In this document: one piece after another, positions 1 through 9,316 of the stretch
How positions within the stretch are numbered: position 1 is the stretch's first letter
How the letters are laid out: the number at the start of each line of letters is the position of its first letter
Origin: Bacteroidota bacterium
Lineage (GTDB): Bacteria > Bacteroidota > Bacteroidia > NS11-12g > UBA955
DNA length: 47,216 bases
Direction: 5' to 3'
NCBI GenBank assembly: GCA_027488495.1
Contig: JAIYBO010000006.1
Coordinates: forward strand, 1-47,216
Program-made: the position numbers and the translations under genes
The notes under the pieces: generated by a model
Databases searched by the model: none
The model's input: only the letters and a program-made list of their open reading frames with translations
Told to the model about the DNA's origin: nothing

Positions 1-2460
1 CTCACGGTAGAAAGCATGGGTGCCCAAAGCATCCGCGAAACCCCCGCATCAGATTTTTACGAAGCCCTCGGCCACCTAAAAGGCGTAGATGTTACCAGTG
101 CTAGCCTCGGTTTCCGAATCGTAAATACCCGCGGCTTCAACAGCACCAGTCCAGTAAGAACGTTGCAAGTGATCGATGGGGTGGATAACCAATCACCCGG
201 GCTCAACTTCTCCCTTGGCAACTTCCTAGGAGCGAGCGAGTTGGATGTCATCAACCAAGAAATCGTTGTGGGTGCATCCAGTGCCTATTACGGTCCAGGT
301 GCTTTCAATGGCGTGATCTCCATGACCACCAAAGACCCCTTTAAGTACCAAGGACTCCAAGTGAAACAAAAAGTGGGCGAGCGCAGACTCACCGAAACCG
401 CTGTGAGATTTGCCAAAGCCTTTGGAAAAGCCGGACAAGAAAAGTGGGCGATGAAAGCCAACCTATTTTACATGCAAGCCTACGATTGGGAAGCCGATAA
501 CATGGATGCAGTAAAATCAGGTTCTCCCCAAGACAGCGTCAACAACATCTTGAATCCCGGCGGCTATGATGCCGTGAATCGCTACGGCGATGAAATTCTC
601 AGACCCGGCGAAAACGATGCCACCGCCCGTTCTCAAAAATGGGATTATCCCGGTTTGATGCGATTCCACCGCCAAGGCTACGAAGAAAAAGACATTGTAG
701 ATTACAACACCTACAACTTCAAAACTTCTTTCATGACCGCCTACAGACCCAAGCCCACCGGGATGCGTCAGTTCGAATACCAAGTCAATTACGGCATGGG
801 TACCACGGTGTATCAAGGCGATAACCGTTATAGTTTGCGCGATATCAAGTTTTTACAAAATCGATTGGAGTACAAAGACAAAAATGGATTCCTCCGCGTG
901 TATGCCACCCACGAAGACGCTGGTAGAACTTACGACGCTGTTTTCACGGCCTTGCTCATGCAAAAAGCGGCCAAACGCGACGATTTATGGGGCGGTGATT
1001 ACTACTCCTTGTGGAAAAGCAAGTTCGTGCCCCAATTGAAAAAACGCCCTGGCTACCCAACCGGAGATTGGTTTTCAAACCCCAATTGGTTCACTGAACT
1101 CGATGCCCTGATGGCAAACAACCAAGATTTGCTCACCAAATGGCACCAAGAGTGCGCAGGACTTGCCGATAGAAAAAATGATTGGCAAGGCAGACCGCAT
1201 TTCGAACAACCCAATACCTATGATCGCTTCCAACCAGGCACAGATCGCTACGATTCACTGAAAAATGCCATCACCTCGCTGAAGAGTTTTGGTGAAGGTG
1301 GCAGTGGTTTCTTCGACAAGAGCGCGCTCTACCACATACAAGGCGAACACAAATTCAAATTGGCCGATAAAACCAACCTCACCACCGGATTTTCTGGCAG
1401 GTTGTATCGCCCCAATTCCATGGGAACGATCTTTTCAGACACAAACGGCCGCGTGATTCGCAACCACGAATTTGGTGCTTATGCGGGTATCGAACAACGC
1501 TCCAGCAACAACAAAGTGAAAATCAATGCCACAGTAAGGGTTGATAAAAATCAAAACTTCAACTACATCTTCTCCCCCGCCGCATCCATGGTGTACACAC
1601 CGAATAAAATCACCTATTACCGCGTGAGTTTGTCTGCTGGAGTGAGAAACCCCACTCTGGCCGATCAATACCTTTACTACAATGTGGGAAGAGCCATTTT
1701 GTTGGGTAACATCACCGGCTACGATAGCATGGTTACCCTGCCTTCTTTATACGATGCGTTGAGTGGACTAACCACAGATTTGAAAAAACTGCAGTGGTTT
1801 GGTGTTGACCCTGTTCGACCAGAAAAAGTAAAGAGCATAGAAATCGGTTACAAATCCTTCTTGCTTGCCAACAAGCTCAACATTGATGCCTCGGCCTATT
1901 ACAGCTATTACGAAGACTTTATTGGCTATAAAATTGGCATAGACCCTACCATTGACTATTCCATCAATTACATCAGTGGCGGACAGGTATATCGCATTGC
2001 AACGAACGCAGAGAGCACTGTAACAACCACCGGAATTAGCATAGGAACCAACTATTTCTTCGCAAAGAATTACACGGCCGGGGTAAATTATTCCTTCAAT
2101 CAATTGAATAAAACCAATACGTTGGACCCCATCATCCCTGCCTTTAACACTCCCAAACACAAGTACAATGTTTCCATTGGTGGTCAAAATTTGGAGATCA
2201 AAAAATTCAAAATTCAGAACCTTGGATTCAACATCAACTACAAATGGGTGCAAGGCTTTCGATTCGAAGGAAGCCCTCAGTTTACTGGAGATGTGCCCAC
2301 CTACTTCTTGCTCGATTGCATGATTTCAAAGGTGGTCCCCAAATACAAAGCCATGATCAAAATGGGCGCCAGCAACCTCACAAACAACAAAGTGATGCAA
2401 GTGTATGGCGGACCAAGAATTGGTAGAATGGCATACTTTTCTGTATATTTCGACCTGTAA
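1..2460 (+). CDS. TonB-dependent outer-membrane receptor, 5' end outside the window
   Basis: This is the 3' part of a TonB-dependent receptor, an outer-membrane barrel that imports a bound ligand using TonB energy. The frame is open from base 1. The first in-frame ATG (base 16) is not a credible start, because no signal peptide follows and the text is already plug domain. The plug covers roughly the first 125 residues, with VRTLQVIDGVDNQSPG and the glycine-rich SSAYYGPGAFNGVIS. About 690 residues of barrel follow, rich in aromatic beta strands and ending AYFSVYFDL, as expected for a last outer-membrane strand. The signal peptide and any carboxypeptidase-like N-terminal domain lie upstream. 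The substrate cannot be told. The next gene starts 60 bases on and has its own promoter box, so linked function is not implied. Confidence 0.9.
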   Translation, partial: LTVESMGAQSIRETPASDFYEALGHLKGVDVTSASLGFRIVNTRGFNSTSPVRTLQVIDGVDNQSPGLNFSLGNFLGASELDVINQEIVVGASSAYYGPGAFNGVISMTTKDPFKYQGLQVKQKVGERRLTETAVRFAKAFGKAGQEKWAMKANLFYMQAYDWEADNMDAVKSGSPQDSVNNILNPGGYDAVNRYGDEILRPGENDATARSQKWDYPGLMRFHRQGYEEKDIVDYNTYNFKTSFMTAYRPKPTGMRQFEYQVNYGMGTTVYQGDNRYSLRDIKFLQNRLEYKDKNGFLRVYATHEDAGRTYDAVFTALLMQKAAKRDDLWGGDYYSLWKSKFVPQLKKRPGYPTGDWFSNPNWFTELDALMANNQDLLTKWHQECAGLADRKNDWQGRPHFEQPNTYDRFQPGTDRYDSLKNAITSLKSFGEGGSGFFDKSALYHIQGEHKFKLADKTNLTTGFSGRLYRPNSMGTIFSDTNGRVIRNHEFGAYAGIEQRSSNNKVKINATVRVDKNQNFNYIFSPAASMVYTPNKITYYRVSLSAGVRNPTLADQYLYYNVGRAILLGNITGYDSMVTLPSLYDALSGLTTDLKKLQWFGVDPVRPEKVKSIEIGYKSFLLANKLNIDASAYYSYYEDFIGYKIGIDPTIDYSINYISGGQVYRIATNAESTVTTTGISIGTNYFFAKNYTAGVNYSFNQLNKTNTLDPIIPAFNTPKHKYNVSIGGQNLEIKKFKIQNLGFNINYKWVQGFRFEGSPQFTGDVPTYFLLDCMISKVVPKYKAMIKMGASNLTNNKVMQVYGGPRIGRMAYFSVYFDL

Positions 2461-2490
2461 TTGAAATACAATAAGTTAAAATCAATTCCT

Positions 2491-2498
2491 TAAGTTTG
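2491..2498 (+). promoter_or_regulatory. Bacteroidota-type -7 box TAAGTTTG
   Basis: Exact match to the TANNTTTG consensus, 22 bases before the hydrolase-fold gene at 2521. A TTG at 2461 could be the -33 element, but its spacing (27) is long. Confidence 0.5.
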
Positions 2499-2520
2499 TA
2501 AAAAACCAAAATTAAATAAT

Positions 2521-4056
2521 ATGAAAAAAACATTACTCGCCGCTTTGACAGTTGTGTTGGTTTCAAATGCTTTTTCCCAAATCAAATATGTGGATGAAGT
2601 TTTGACTGCCGACAAGATCAAGGTTACAAAAAACGTGACTTATGGTGACAACTACACCGTTCTCACAGGGACTCCCACATTAACTAGCACTGTGTCTATG
2701 GCACCCGGTTATGGATTTGTGGCAATGACTGCAGACATCTACGAACCCCAAGATGGCGCAAGCAATCGCCCTTTGATCATCTTCACACACACCGGTTCTT
2801 TCTTACCCCGCTACTCTAACAACAGCCCCGTGGGTTACAAAGACGACAGTGCCACTGTGGCTTTCTGTATGTCGTTGGCAAAACGTGGTTATGTGGTTGC
2901 TTCTATGACTTACCGCATGGGTTGGAACCCTGCCGCTGCCACTGTTGACGCACGTAAACAAGGTATCATCAACGCCGCTTACAAAGGTGTTCAAGATTTG
3001 GCCACTTGCGTTCGTTTCATGAAAAAGAGCGTGAAAGAAGGTGGTAACCCTTACAACATCGATACCACCAAAATTGCTGTAGGTGGAAACGGTACAGGTG
3101 GTTACATCACCAGCGCGTACTCTGCGATTGACCGTCAGAGCGAAATCAAAAGCATCAAATTCCGCGATGCCACTACAGGAAAAGTAATGGTTAACGATAC
3201 CATGTGGGGTGACCGCTTCGGTATTGGTGTAAACAACCCAGCAATGGGTATGTTCTGCAAATCCAACCACGTTGGTTACACATCAAACGCCCGTTTGGCT
3301 TTTGCCATTGGTGGTGCCATTGGTGACTCTGCTTGGATGGAAGCCGGTGAAATTCCTTTGATCTGGACCCACTCTGTAAGCGATCCATTTGCTCCTTACA
3401 CCACCGGTATGGTAAACGTACCTGGTACTACCCTCCAAGTAGTTGAAGTAAGTGGTGGCTTCGACGCCATGTCTCGCTGTCAGCGTTTGGGTAACACCGC
3501 ACCTTACAAAGGCAAAGTGATGGATGATTATACCCGTGAAGCCAACAAGTTGAACAAAGGCGTTGATGGTTTATTCCCAATCGCCGGCTTGGCCAACGCA
3601 TCTGGCCCATATGAGTGGTACGACACCACCAAAATCAAAATGTTGCCAAACCCTCCTTACAATCCCACAGTGATTTTGGCGGGCATTAAAGCATCAAACC
3701 CATTCCAAAGCAAAACCAAAGCGATGAAATATGTAGATTCAGTAATGGGCTACATGGCGCCTCGTATTGCGGTTACTTTGGGCTTAGTAGCTTCAGTAGG
3801 TATCGAAAACACCAACTTGGCCACCAACGTAACATTGGCTCCAAACCCTACCAAAAACCAATTGATCATTCATAACAACTGGGACAACCGCACTTTGGTT
3901 GCTGCTAGCTTGGTAGATATCAATGGCAAAGTAGTTCGTGAATTCGCCATCAATGGCAACCACAACGTATACGAATTGAACGTTCCAACTGGCATTTATG
4001 TAGTTAGAATGCAATTCAACGACGGTGTAGGAAGCAGCAAGTTGATGGTTGACTAA
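2521..4056 (+). CDS. secreted alpha/beta-hydrolase-fold protein with type IX sorting domain; nucleophile serine replaced
   Basis: A 511-residue protein with a signal peptide (about residues 1-19, ending NAFS-Q), a carboxylesterase/dienelactone-hydrolase-like domain (about 60-420) and a C-terminal type IX secretion sorting domain (about 427-511). The latter shows LAPNPTKNQLII, a central VDINGKVV and a final GIYVVRM...KLMVD, so export across the outer membrane is expected. Family landmarks are LIIFTHTGSF (oxyanion region), KRGYVVASMTYRMGW and the elbow strand KIAVGGNGTGGY. In active relatives the elbow reads GGxSAGG; here the serine position is Gly191 (codon GGT at 3091-3093). Asp in the SDPFAPY loop is in the usual acid position. 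The protein may be a non-catalytic relative or use another nucleophile. The assignment to fold is sound; the activity is open. Confidence 0.8.
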   Translation: MKKTLLAALTVVLVSNAFSQIKYVDEVLTADKIKVTKNVTYGDNYTVLTGTPTLTSTVSMAPGYGFVAMTADIYEPQDGASNRPLIIFTHTGSFLPRYSNNSPVGYKDDSATVAFCMSLAKRGYVVASMTYRMGWNPAAATVDARKQGIINAAYKGVQDLATCVRFMKKSVKEGGNPYNIDTTKIAVGGNGTGGYITSAYSAIDRQSEIKSIKFRDATTGKVMVNDTMWGDRFGIGVNNPAMGMFCKSNHVGYTSNARLAFAIGGAIGDSAWMEAGEIPLIWTHSVSDPFAPYTTGMVNVPGTTLQVVEVSGGFDAMSRCQRLGNTAPYKGKVMDDYTREANKLNKGVDGLFPIAGLANASGPYEWYDTTKIKMLPNPPYNPTVILAGIKASNPFQSKTKAMKYVDSVMGYMAPRIAVTLGLVASVGIENTNLATNVTLAPNPTKNQLIIHNNWDNRTLVAASLVDINGKVVREFAINGNHNVYELNVPTGIYVVRMQFNDGVGSSKLMVD

Positions 4057-4103
4057 ACCACACAAAGAATATCACCATTTATGGTGAATTGTTAATGTCC
4101 TTT

Positions 4104-4136
4104 CAAGGGGCGGCTTTGTGCCGCCCCTTGTTTATT
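4104..4136 (+). terminator. rho-independent terminator
   Basis: An 11-bp perfect GC-rich stem (4104-4114 with 4120-4130) and a 5-base loop, followed by a T-rich run. It lies 48 bases after the hydrolase-fold gene. A smaller hairpin (4072-4077 with 4082-4087) stands just before it. This ends the first transcription unit. Confidence 0.85.
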
Positions 4137-4223
4137 TATACCAAGTATTAATAACACATTGCAAAGAATATTAAATTCAATTATCTCACATTCAATTATT
4201 TATTTAGTTTTACAAACTCATTC

Positions 4224-5522
4224 ATGACACGATATCTCCTCGGCATCTTCTTGGTATTTTTGTTAACCACTGGTTGTAATAGTGCCTTTCGGGCCAATTC
4301 AACATTCATTCGTGTATCGCCCCCAGTGGCAAAATATCTGCAACACAAAGAAGTGGTGATTCATAACAATGACAGCAGGAAAGACATTTATAGAAAAGTA
4401 AGCATCGAAGTGCCACGAGAATCAGATTCTCTATATCGATTGAAATTCAAAAAGATCAAAGGCGAAACCATCATCTTAGAAATTACAGACTCTTTCCAGA
4501 ACATCAAAAATGTGGCGATCCCTCAATCAAAATTAAGGGCTTATCCCGTTATGCTGTCAACCACAATATTTCCCGTTACGGGATTTGGCTTGGCTTCCGT
4601 TGAAGGAAAAAGAAAACCGGTTGCAGAAACCATTGTGTTTTTAGTGGGATTTTTATCTGTAACAACAGATTTGATTGCCATTCCCCTTTCCCAACCACTT
4701 TTCCCTCATCATTCATATGCGGTTCCCCATGAATTTACCCTCAAAAATATTGCCGACGTTACACCTGTATATCGCAGAAACTCAGAAGATTTATTCGAAA
4801 TACCCAAGCCCATCAACCCCAACCCTTCTGCGTTTCTAAATAAAAATTACCAAAAAACCCGGAGATTCAATGCCCAATTCAACATGGGTTATGGAATACC
4901 CGATTACACAAAATTATCTACAGACGACTTACTAAAACGTTCATCAAGAATGAAAGCCTCACCCTGGATGAATGGCGAGTTTAATATGCAAACATCACCA
5001 AAATTTCAATGGGGATTTTATTCAGCTGCCAGTGTGGAACCAACCACAAAAAGCAGTGTTTCGGCACTTCAAATGGGTTTCATCCAACAAATTCAACCCA
5101 ATGCCCAAATCATCTTCGGTGTTGGTGCGGGATTGGGATCTTTCACCCGATTAGAAGGAAATAACTTCACGGATTCAATCAATCGGTATAACAACAAAAT
5201 ACTTCGTGGTGATAGTTTGTTGCATACCACCTATACCTTCAAACCCGATGAAAAGCACAATTTCATGCCTATCACATTATACCTTCAATACTCTCATAAA
5301 TTGCATCGCTATGTGAATTTCAATGTTGGGCTAAGAGCGACGAAATTCAATTCGTACTTTGATTACACCAAAACCCAAGTACTCAAAAACTCTGAAACGA
5401 TCGCCCCTGGCATCATCGCACTTCGGTCACAAATAATCGGTGAACCCCAGGAAGAACTCACCAAAACAAAAAATATCCTTTACCAAATGCAATTGGGATT
5501 CACCTTTACACTCAACCCCTAA
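4224..5522 (+). CDS. putative outer-membrane lipoprotein with barrel-like C-terminal half, unknown function
   Basis: A 432-residue protein that I do not recognise as a named family. It opens with a lipoprotein-type signal (MTRYLLGIFLVFLLTTGC; cysteine at 18), followed by a charged beta-rich region (about 20-110). A hydrophobic stretch lies around 110-165 (FPVTGFGLASVEG, ETIVFLVGFLSV). From about 215 on there is a pattern of amphipathic strands (FNAQFNMGYGIP, WGFYSAASVEP, IIFGVGAGLG, ITLYLQYSHKL) that ends QLGFTFTLNP, as in small outer-membrane barrels. The next gene starts one base after the stop codon, so the two are almost surely co-transcribed and may act together in the envelope. A weak -7-like box (TAGTTTTA, 4204-4211) lies 12 bases upstream. 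Confidence 0.7.
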   Translation: MTRYLLGIFLVFLLTTGCNSAFRANSTFIRVSPPVAKYLQHKEVVIHNNDSRKDIYRKVSIEVPRESDSLYRLKFKKIKGETIILEITDSFQNIKNVAIPQSKLRAYPVMLSTTIFPVTGFGLASVEGKRKPVAETIVFLVGFLSVTTDLIAIPLSQPLFPHHSYAVPHEFTLKNIADVTPVYRRNSEDLFEIPKPINPNPSAFLNKNYQKTRRFNAQFNMGYGIPDYTKLSTDDLLKRSSRMKASPWMNGEFNMQTSPKFQWGFYSAASVEPTTKSSVSALQMGFIQQIQPNAQIIFGVGAGLGSFTRLEGNNFTDSINRYNNKILRGDSLLHTTYTFKPDEKHNFMPITLYLQYSHKLHRYVNFNVGLRATKFNSYFDYTKTQVLKNSETIAPGIIALRSQIIGEPQEELTKTKNILYQMQLGFTFTLNP

Positions 5523-5523
5523 A

Positions 5524-5925
5524 ATGAAATCTACCATCAAACTCACCCTACTTTCATTGCTAGTACTCACCATTTCTGCTTGTGACCCTTGGTACATAGA
5601 AGAAAGAACTTTTCGCATTCTTCAAATACTTCAAAACAATCAAACCAATACCGTGTACAGCAAAGTCATGGTGAGCTTGGGAGGTACTAATCAAATTGGC
5701 ATATACGAAAGAGATACGTTTTATATTGACCGATCCATTTCACCCGGCGATACAGCCCAAATACTAGTGGAAGATGTAATGGCATCCAGGTTTAATTTCG
5801 TGGATACAGTGAACATCGATGTTACCCTCACCGACTCCCAACAATTCCAAGCCAGCTTCCAAAGGACCTTCAAGAGAAATCAAAATCTCAAGGACAACAA
5901 TTTCGTTGAAACCGTTCGATTTTAA
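5524..5925 (+). CDS. small lipoprotein, unknown function
   Basis: A 133-residue protein. The frame extends further upstream, but the ATG at 5524 is the best start: it lies just past the preceding stop codon and gives a clean lipoprotein signal, MKSTIKLTLLSLLVLTISAC, with the lipid-modified cysteine at 20. The mature part is short and beta-rich (VYSKVMVSLGG, VNIDVTLTDSQQFQASF), perhaps one small beta-sandwich. I know no family for it. It probably forms a two-gene unit with the barrel-like lipoprotein just upstream. Confidence 0.7.
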   Translation: MKSTIKLTLLSLLVLTISACDPWYIEERTFRILQILQNNQTNTVYSKVMVSLGGTNQIGIYERDTFYIDRSISPGDTAQILVEDVMASRFNFVDTVNIDVTLTDSQQFQASFQRTFKRNQNLKDNNFVETVRF

Positions 5926-5974
5926 TCGTCCTTTACATTGCCCCGCATGGGCATCACTTTCCCGTAGAATTCAG

Positions 5975-5982
5975 TAAATTTG
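5975..5982 (+). promoter_or_regulatory. -7 box TAAATTTG of the ileS operon
   Basis: Perfect TANNTTTG match, 22 bases before ileS. No clear -33 TTG is seen at the usual spacing. A 7-bp inverted repeat (5980-5986 with 5992-5998, loop of 5) begins inside the box and runs into the short leader. Confidence 0.55.
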
Positions 5983-6004
5983 TACTTTTTCAGTACAACT
6001 ACGA

Positions 6005-9000
6005 ATGTATCCTACACTCAAACAATTGAATTGGCCGCAAATTGAAGCGGAAATCCTCGCTTTTTGGGAGCAAGAATCTGTGTTCCAACAAAGCGTTGAC
6101 CAACGCGACGGTGCGCCAAGTTTTACCTTCTTCGAAGGGCCTCCGAGCGCCAACGGCATGCCCGGCATTCACCACGTGATGGCCCGCGCAATCAAGGATA
6201 TTTTCTGTAGGTACAAAACCCAACAAGGATTCCGCGTGGCCCGAAAAGGCGGCTGGGATACCCATGGACTGCCCATCGAACTGCAAGTAGAAAAGCGTTT
6301 GGGTATCAAAAAGGAAGACATCGGCACAAAAATCTCCATGGAAGATTACAACAAAGAGTGCAGAGCCGATGTACTCATGTTCAAAGACCGTTGGGACGAC
6401 CTCACCAAACAAATTGGGTATTGGGTAGACCTCGACAACCCCTACATCACCTACGAAAACAATTACATCGAAAGCCTGTGGCACCTGCTCAAACAGCTCC
6501 ACGAAAAAGGCTTCTTATACAAAGGTTACACCATCCAACCCTTTTCACCCGCGGCAGGAACCGGCCTATCGAGCCATGAACTCAACCAACCCGGCACCTA
6601 CCAAAACGTGAAAGACACCACCATCGTGGCCCAGTTTCAAGTGCAAGGTACGGAGGATGAGTATTTTCTCGCATGGACAACCACCCCTTGGACATTGCCC
6701 AGCAACACGGCATTGGCGGTGGGAAAAGACATCGATTACGACCAAATAGAGACTTTCAATCCATACACTGGTGCCAAGATCAAAGTCACTCTGGCATCGG
6801 CCCTGGTAGGAAGGTATTTCAGCGCCGAAGGCGCTGAAGCCCCCCTGGAAAATTATACCCCACAGCAAAAAATCCTCCCCTGGAGAAAACTCCATACCCA
6901 AAAAGGCTCCGCCCTGGAAGGAACCCGCTACAACCAACTCCTCCCCTATGCCCAACCCGAAGAAGGCGACGCCTTCCGAGTGGTCATAGGCGACTTCGTA
7001 TCCACCGAGGATGGTACCGGTATCGTGCACATCGCACCAAGCTTCGGTGCCGACGATTTTAAAACAGCCCGCGAAAATGGCATCGGCGCCCTCACACTGG
7101 TAGATAAAAAAGGTAAATTCCTTGATTGCGTAACCGACTTCCCCGGCGAATACGTTAAAGAAGCCTACCTCACCGAAGAAGAAAAAGCCGCAGAAGCCCA
7201 AAAGCAAGGGCGTGATAAATACCTCGGCGTGGATGAGCGCATCGCCATCAAACTCAAACAAGAAAACAAAGCCTTCAAGGTTGAAAAATACGAGCACACC
7301 TACCCCCACTGCTGGCGTACCGATAAACCCATCCTCTATTACCCCCTCGAGAGCTGGTTCGTGCGCACCACCGCGGTGAAAGATCGCCTGGTAGAACTCA
7401 ACAAAACCATCAACTGGAAGCCCGCTTCCACCGGCGAAGGCAGATTCGGCAACTGGCTCGAAAACCTCGTGGATTGGAACCTCTCCCGCTCACGATTCTG
7501 GGGAACCCCCCTGCCCATCTGGCGCACCGAAGACGGCACCGAAGAAATTTGCATCGGCAGCATCGATGAACTCAACAAAGAAATCGAAAAAGCCAACCAA
7601 GTGCTCGGCCTCAACCAATCCGCCGAATCACTCACCCAAGACCTCCACCGCCCATACGTAGACCGCATCACCCTGGTGAGCCCCTCCGGCAAAGCCATGA
7701 CGCGCGAACTCGACCTCATCGATGTTTGGTTCGATAGCGGGGCGATGCCCTATGCCCAATGGCACTATCCCTTCGAAAATCAAGACGTTTTCAAGCAAAA
7801 CTTCCCCGCAGATTTCATCGCAGAAGGCGTAGACCAAACCCGTGGATGGTTCTTTACCCTCCACGCCATCAGTACCCTCCTGTTCGATGAAGTGGCCTTC
7901 AAAAACGTGATCGCCAACGGACTCGTGCTCGATAAAAACGGCAACAAGATGAGCAAACGCCTCGGAAATGCCATCGATCCTTTCGAAACCGTGGCCAAAT
8001 ACGGCGCCGATGCCGTGCGTTGGTACATGGTCACCAATGCGCAGCCTTGGGACAATCTCAAGTTCGATATGGACGGTGTGGTTGAATCTCAGCGAAAATT
8101 CTTGGGTACCCTCTACAATACCTATGGATTCTTCGCCATCTACGCCAACCTCGATCAATACAATTTTGATGCGAACAATACCGTGGATCCCGTTCACTTC
8201 AGTGAAATGGATCGATGGATCCTGAGCAAACTCAACTCCCTCATCCTAGAGGTGGAAACCGCCCTCAACGATTACGACCCCACCCGCGCCGGTAGGGCCA
8301 TCGAAGATTTTGTGGGCGAGCAACTCTCCAATTGGTATGTACGACTTTCAAGACGCAGATTCTGGAAAGGTGAGCTCAACAACGATAAAAAAGCGGCCTA
8401 CGAAACCCTCTATCGCTGCCTCAACACCGTTACTCAGCTTACCGCGCCCATCGCGCCGTTCTTCAGCGATTGGTTGTACCGCGCCCTCAATACAGCAGGC
8501 ATCGCCCAAAACACCGTGCCAAGCAGCGTGCACCTAACCACATGGCCCATAGCCGATGAAAGTGCCGTGAATCCCAAATTGGAGCATTCCATGGCCCTGG
8601 CACAACAAGTCTGCAGCCTGGTGCTGAGCTTGCGGAAGAAAGAGAAAATCAAGGTGCGACAGCCCCTGCAGAAAATCCTGTTCCCCGCAGATAAACCCGA
8701 TGTCAAAGAAGCCGTTCAACACATGAGCGAACTCATCTGCTCGGAAGTGAATGTAAAAGAAATCGAATTTGTATCGGCCAATCACCCCAGCCTGGTGAAA
8801 AGCATCAAACCCAATTTCAAAACCCTTGGCAAAAAATTGGGCGGTGAAATGAAAGCCATGGCAGCCATCGTACAAAGCTTCTCTCAAGAACAAATCAGAG
8901 AACTCGAAAACAACGGCGCCCTCAGCGTTACACTCAACGGAAACCCCACCGATTTGCTCATCGAAGACGTGGAAATTGCCACCCAAGATATGCCCGGTTG

Positions 9001-9313
9001 GCTCGTTGCATCTGAAAATTCAACCACAGTTGCCCTAGATATCACCATCTCCGAAGACCTTCACCAAGAGGGCATCGCCAGAGAATTTGTGAACCGCGTG
9101 CAAAACCTGCGCAAAGACATTGGCCTGGACTTAACAGACAGAATCCATGTACTTTACAAAGCAGATCCTGCCATCAAAAAGAGCGTAAACCATTTTAACA
9201 CTTATATTTGTGGCGAAGTATTGGCCCTGTCGATCCAAGAAACCGAAGACGACAGTGAACATGTACTCGATGTTTACGAATACCCCGTGCACATCCAATT
9301 AATGAAAGTTTAA
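6005..9313 (+). CDS. ileS: isoleucyl-tRNA synthetase (IleRS2-like)
   Basis: Charges tRNA-Ile with isoleucine (EC 6.1.1.5) in the cytoplasm. At 1102 residues it is longer than the bacterial type-1 enzyme (about 940) and fits the eukaryote-like IleRS2 group. Visible parts: the class I signature region PPSANGMPGIHHVMAR (residues 46-61), WDTHGLPIE, the threonine-rich editing-site strand AWTTTPWTLPSN, GTGIVHIAPSFGADD, the second signature KMSKR (648-652) and an anticodon-binding C-terminal half. The first signature reads GIHH (54-57) instead of HIGH; this first/third-position swap is described for some IleRS2 enzymes and tied to very high mupirocin resistance. It heads an operon with a TraR/DksA-like gene 3 bases on and then lspA. 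Confidence 0.97.
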   Translation: MYPTLKQLNWPQIEAEILAFWEQESVFQQSVDQRDGAPSFTFFEGPPSANGMPGIHHVMARAIKDIFCRYKTQQGFRVARKGGWDTHGLPIELQVEKRLGIKKEDIGTKISMEDYNKECRADVLMFKDRWDDLTKQIGYWVDLDNPYITYENNYIESLWHLLKQLHEKGFLYKGYTIQPFSPAAGTGLSSHELNQPGTYQNVKDTTIVAQFQVQGTEDEYFLAWTTTPWTLPSNTALAVGKDIDYDQIETFNPYTGAKIKVTLASALVGRYFSAEGAEAPLENYTPQQKILPWRKLHTQKGSALEGTRYNQLLPYAQPEEGDAFRVVIGDFVSTEDGTGIVHIAPSFGADDFKTARENGIGALTLVDKKGKFLDCVTDFPGEYVKEAYLTEEEKAAEAQKQGRDKYLGVDERIAIKLKQENKAFKVEKYEHTYPHCWRTDKPILYYPLESWFVRTTAVKDRLVELNKTINWKPASTGEGRFGNWLENLVDWNLSRSRFWGTPLPIWRTEDGTEEICIGSIDELNKEIEKANQVLGLNQSAESLTQDLHRPYVDRITLVSPSGKAMTRELDLIDVWFDSGAMPYAQWHYPFENQDVFKQNFPADFIAEGVDQTRGWFFTLHAISTLLFDEVAFKNVIANGLVLDKNGNKMSKRLGNAIDPFETVAKYGADAVRWYMVTNAQPWDNLKFDMDGVVESQRKFLGTLYNTYGFFAIYANLDQYNFDANNTVDPVHFSEMDRWILSKLNSLILEVETALNDYDPTRAGRAIEDFVGEQLSNWYVRLSRRRFWKGELNNDKKAAYETLYRCLNTVTQLTAPIAPFFSDWLYRALNTAGIAQNTVPSSVHLTTWPIADESAVNPKLEHSMALAQQVCSLVLSLRKKEKIKVRQPLQKILFPADKPDVKEAVQHMSELICSEVNVKEIEFVSANHPSLVKSIKPNFKTLGKKLGGEMKAMAAIVQSFSQEQIRELENNGALSVTLNGNPTDLLIEDVEIATQDMPGWLVASENSTTVALDITISEDLHQEGIAREFVNRVQNLRKDIGLDLTDRIHVLYKADPAIKKSVNHFNTYICGEVLALSIQETEDDSEHVLDVYEYPVHIQLMKV

Positions 9314-9316
9314 GTC

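Noticed and set aside
6566..7309. 247-codon minus-strand frame inside ileS
   Set aside because: Gly/Phe/Val-rich antisense shadow of the editing domain region of ileS; no family resemblance.
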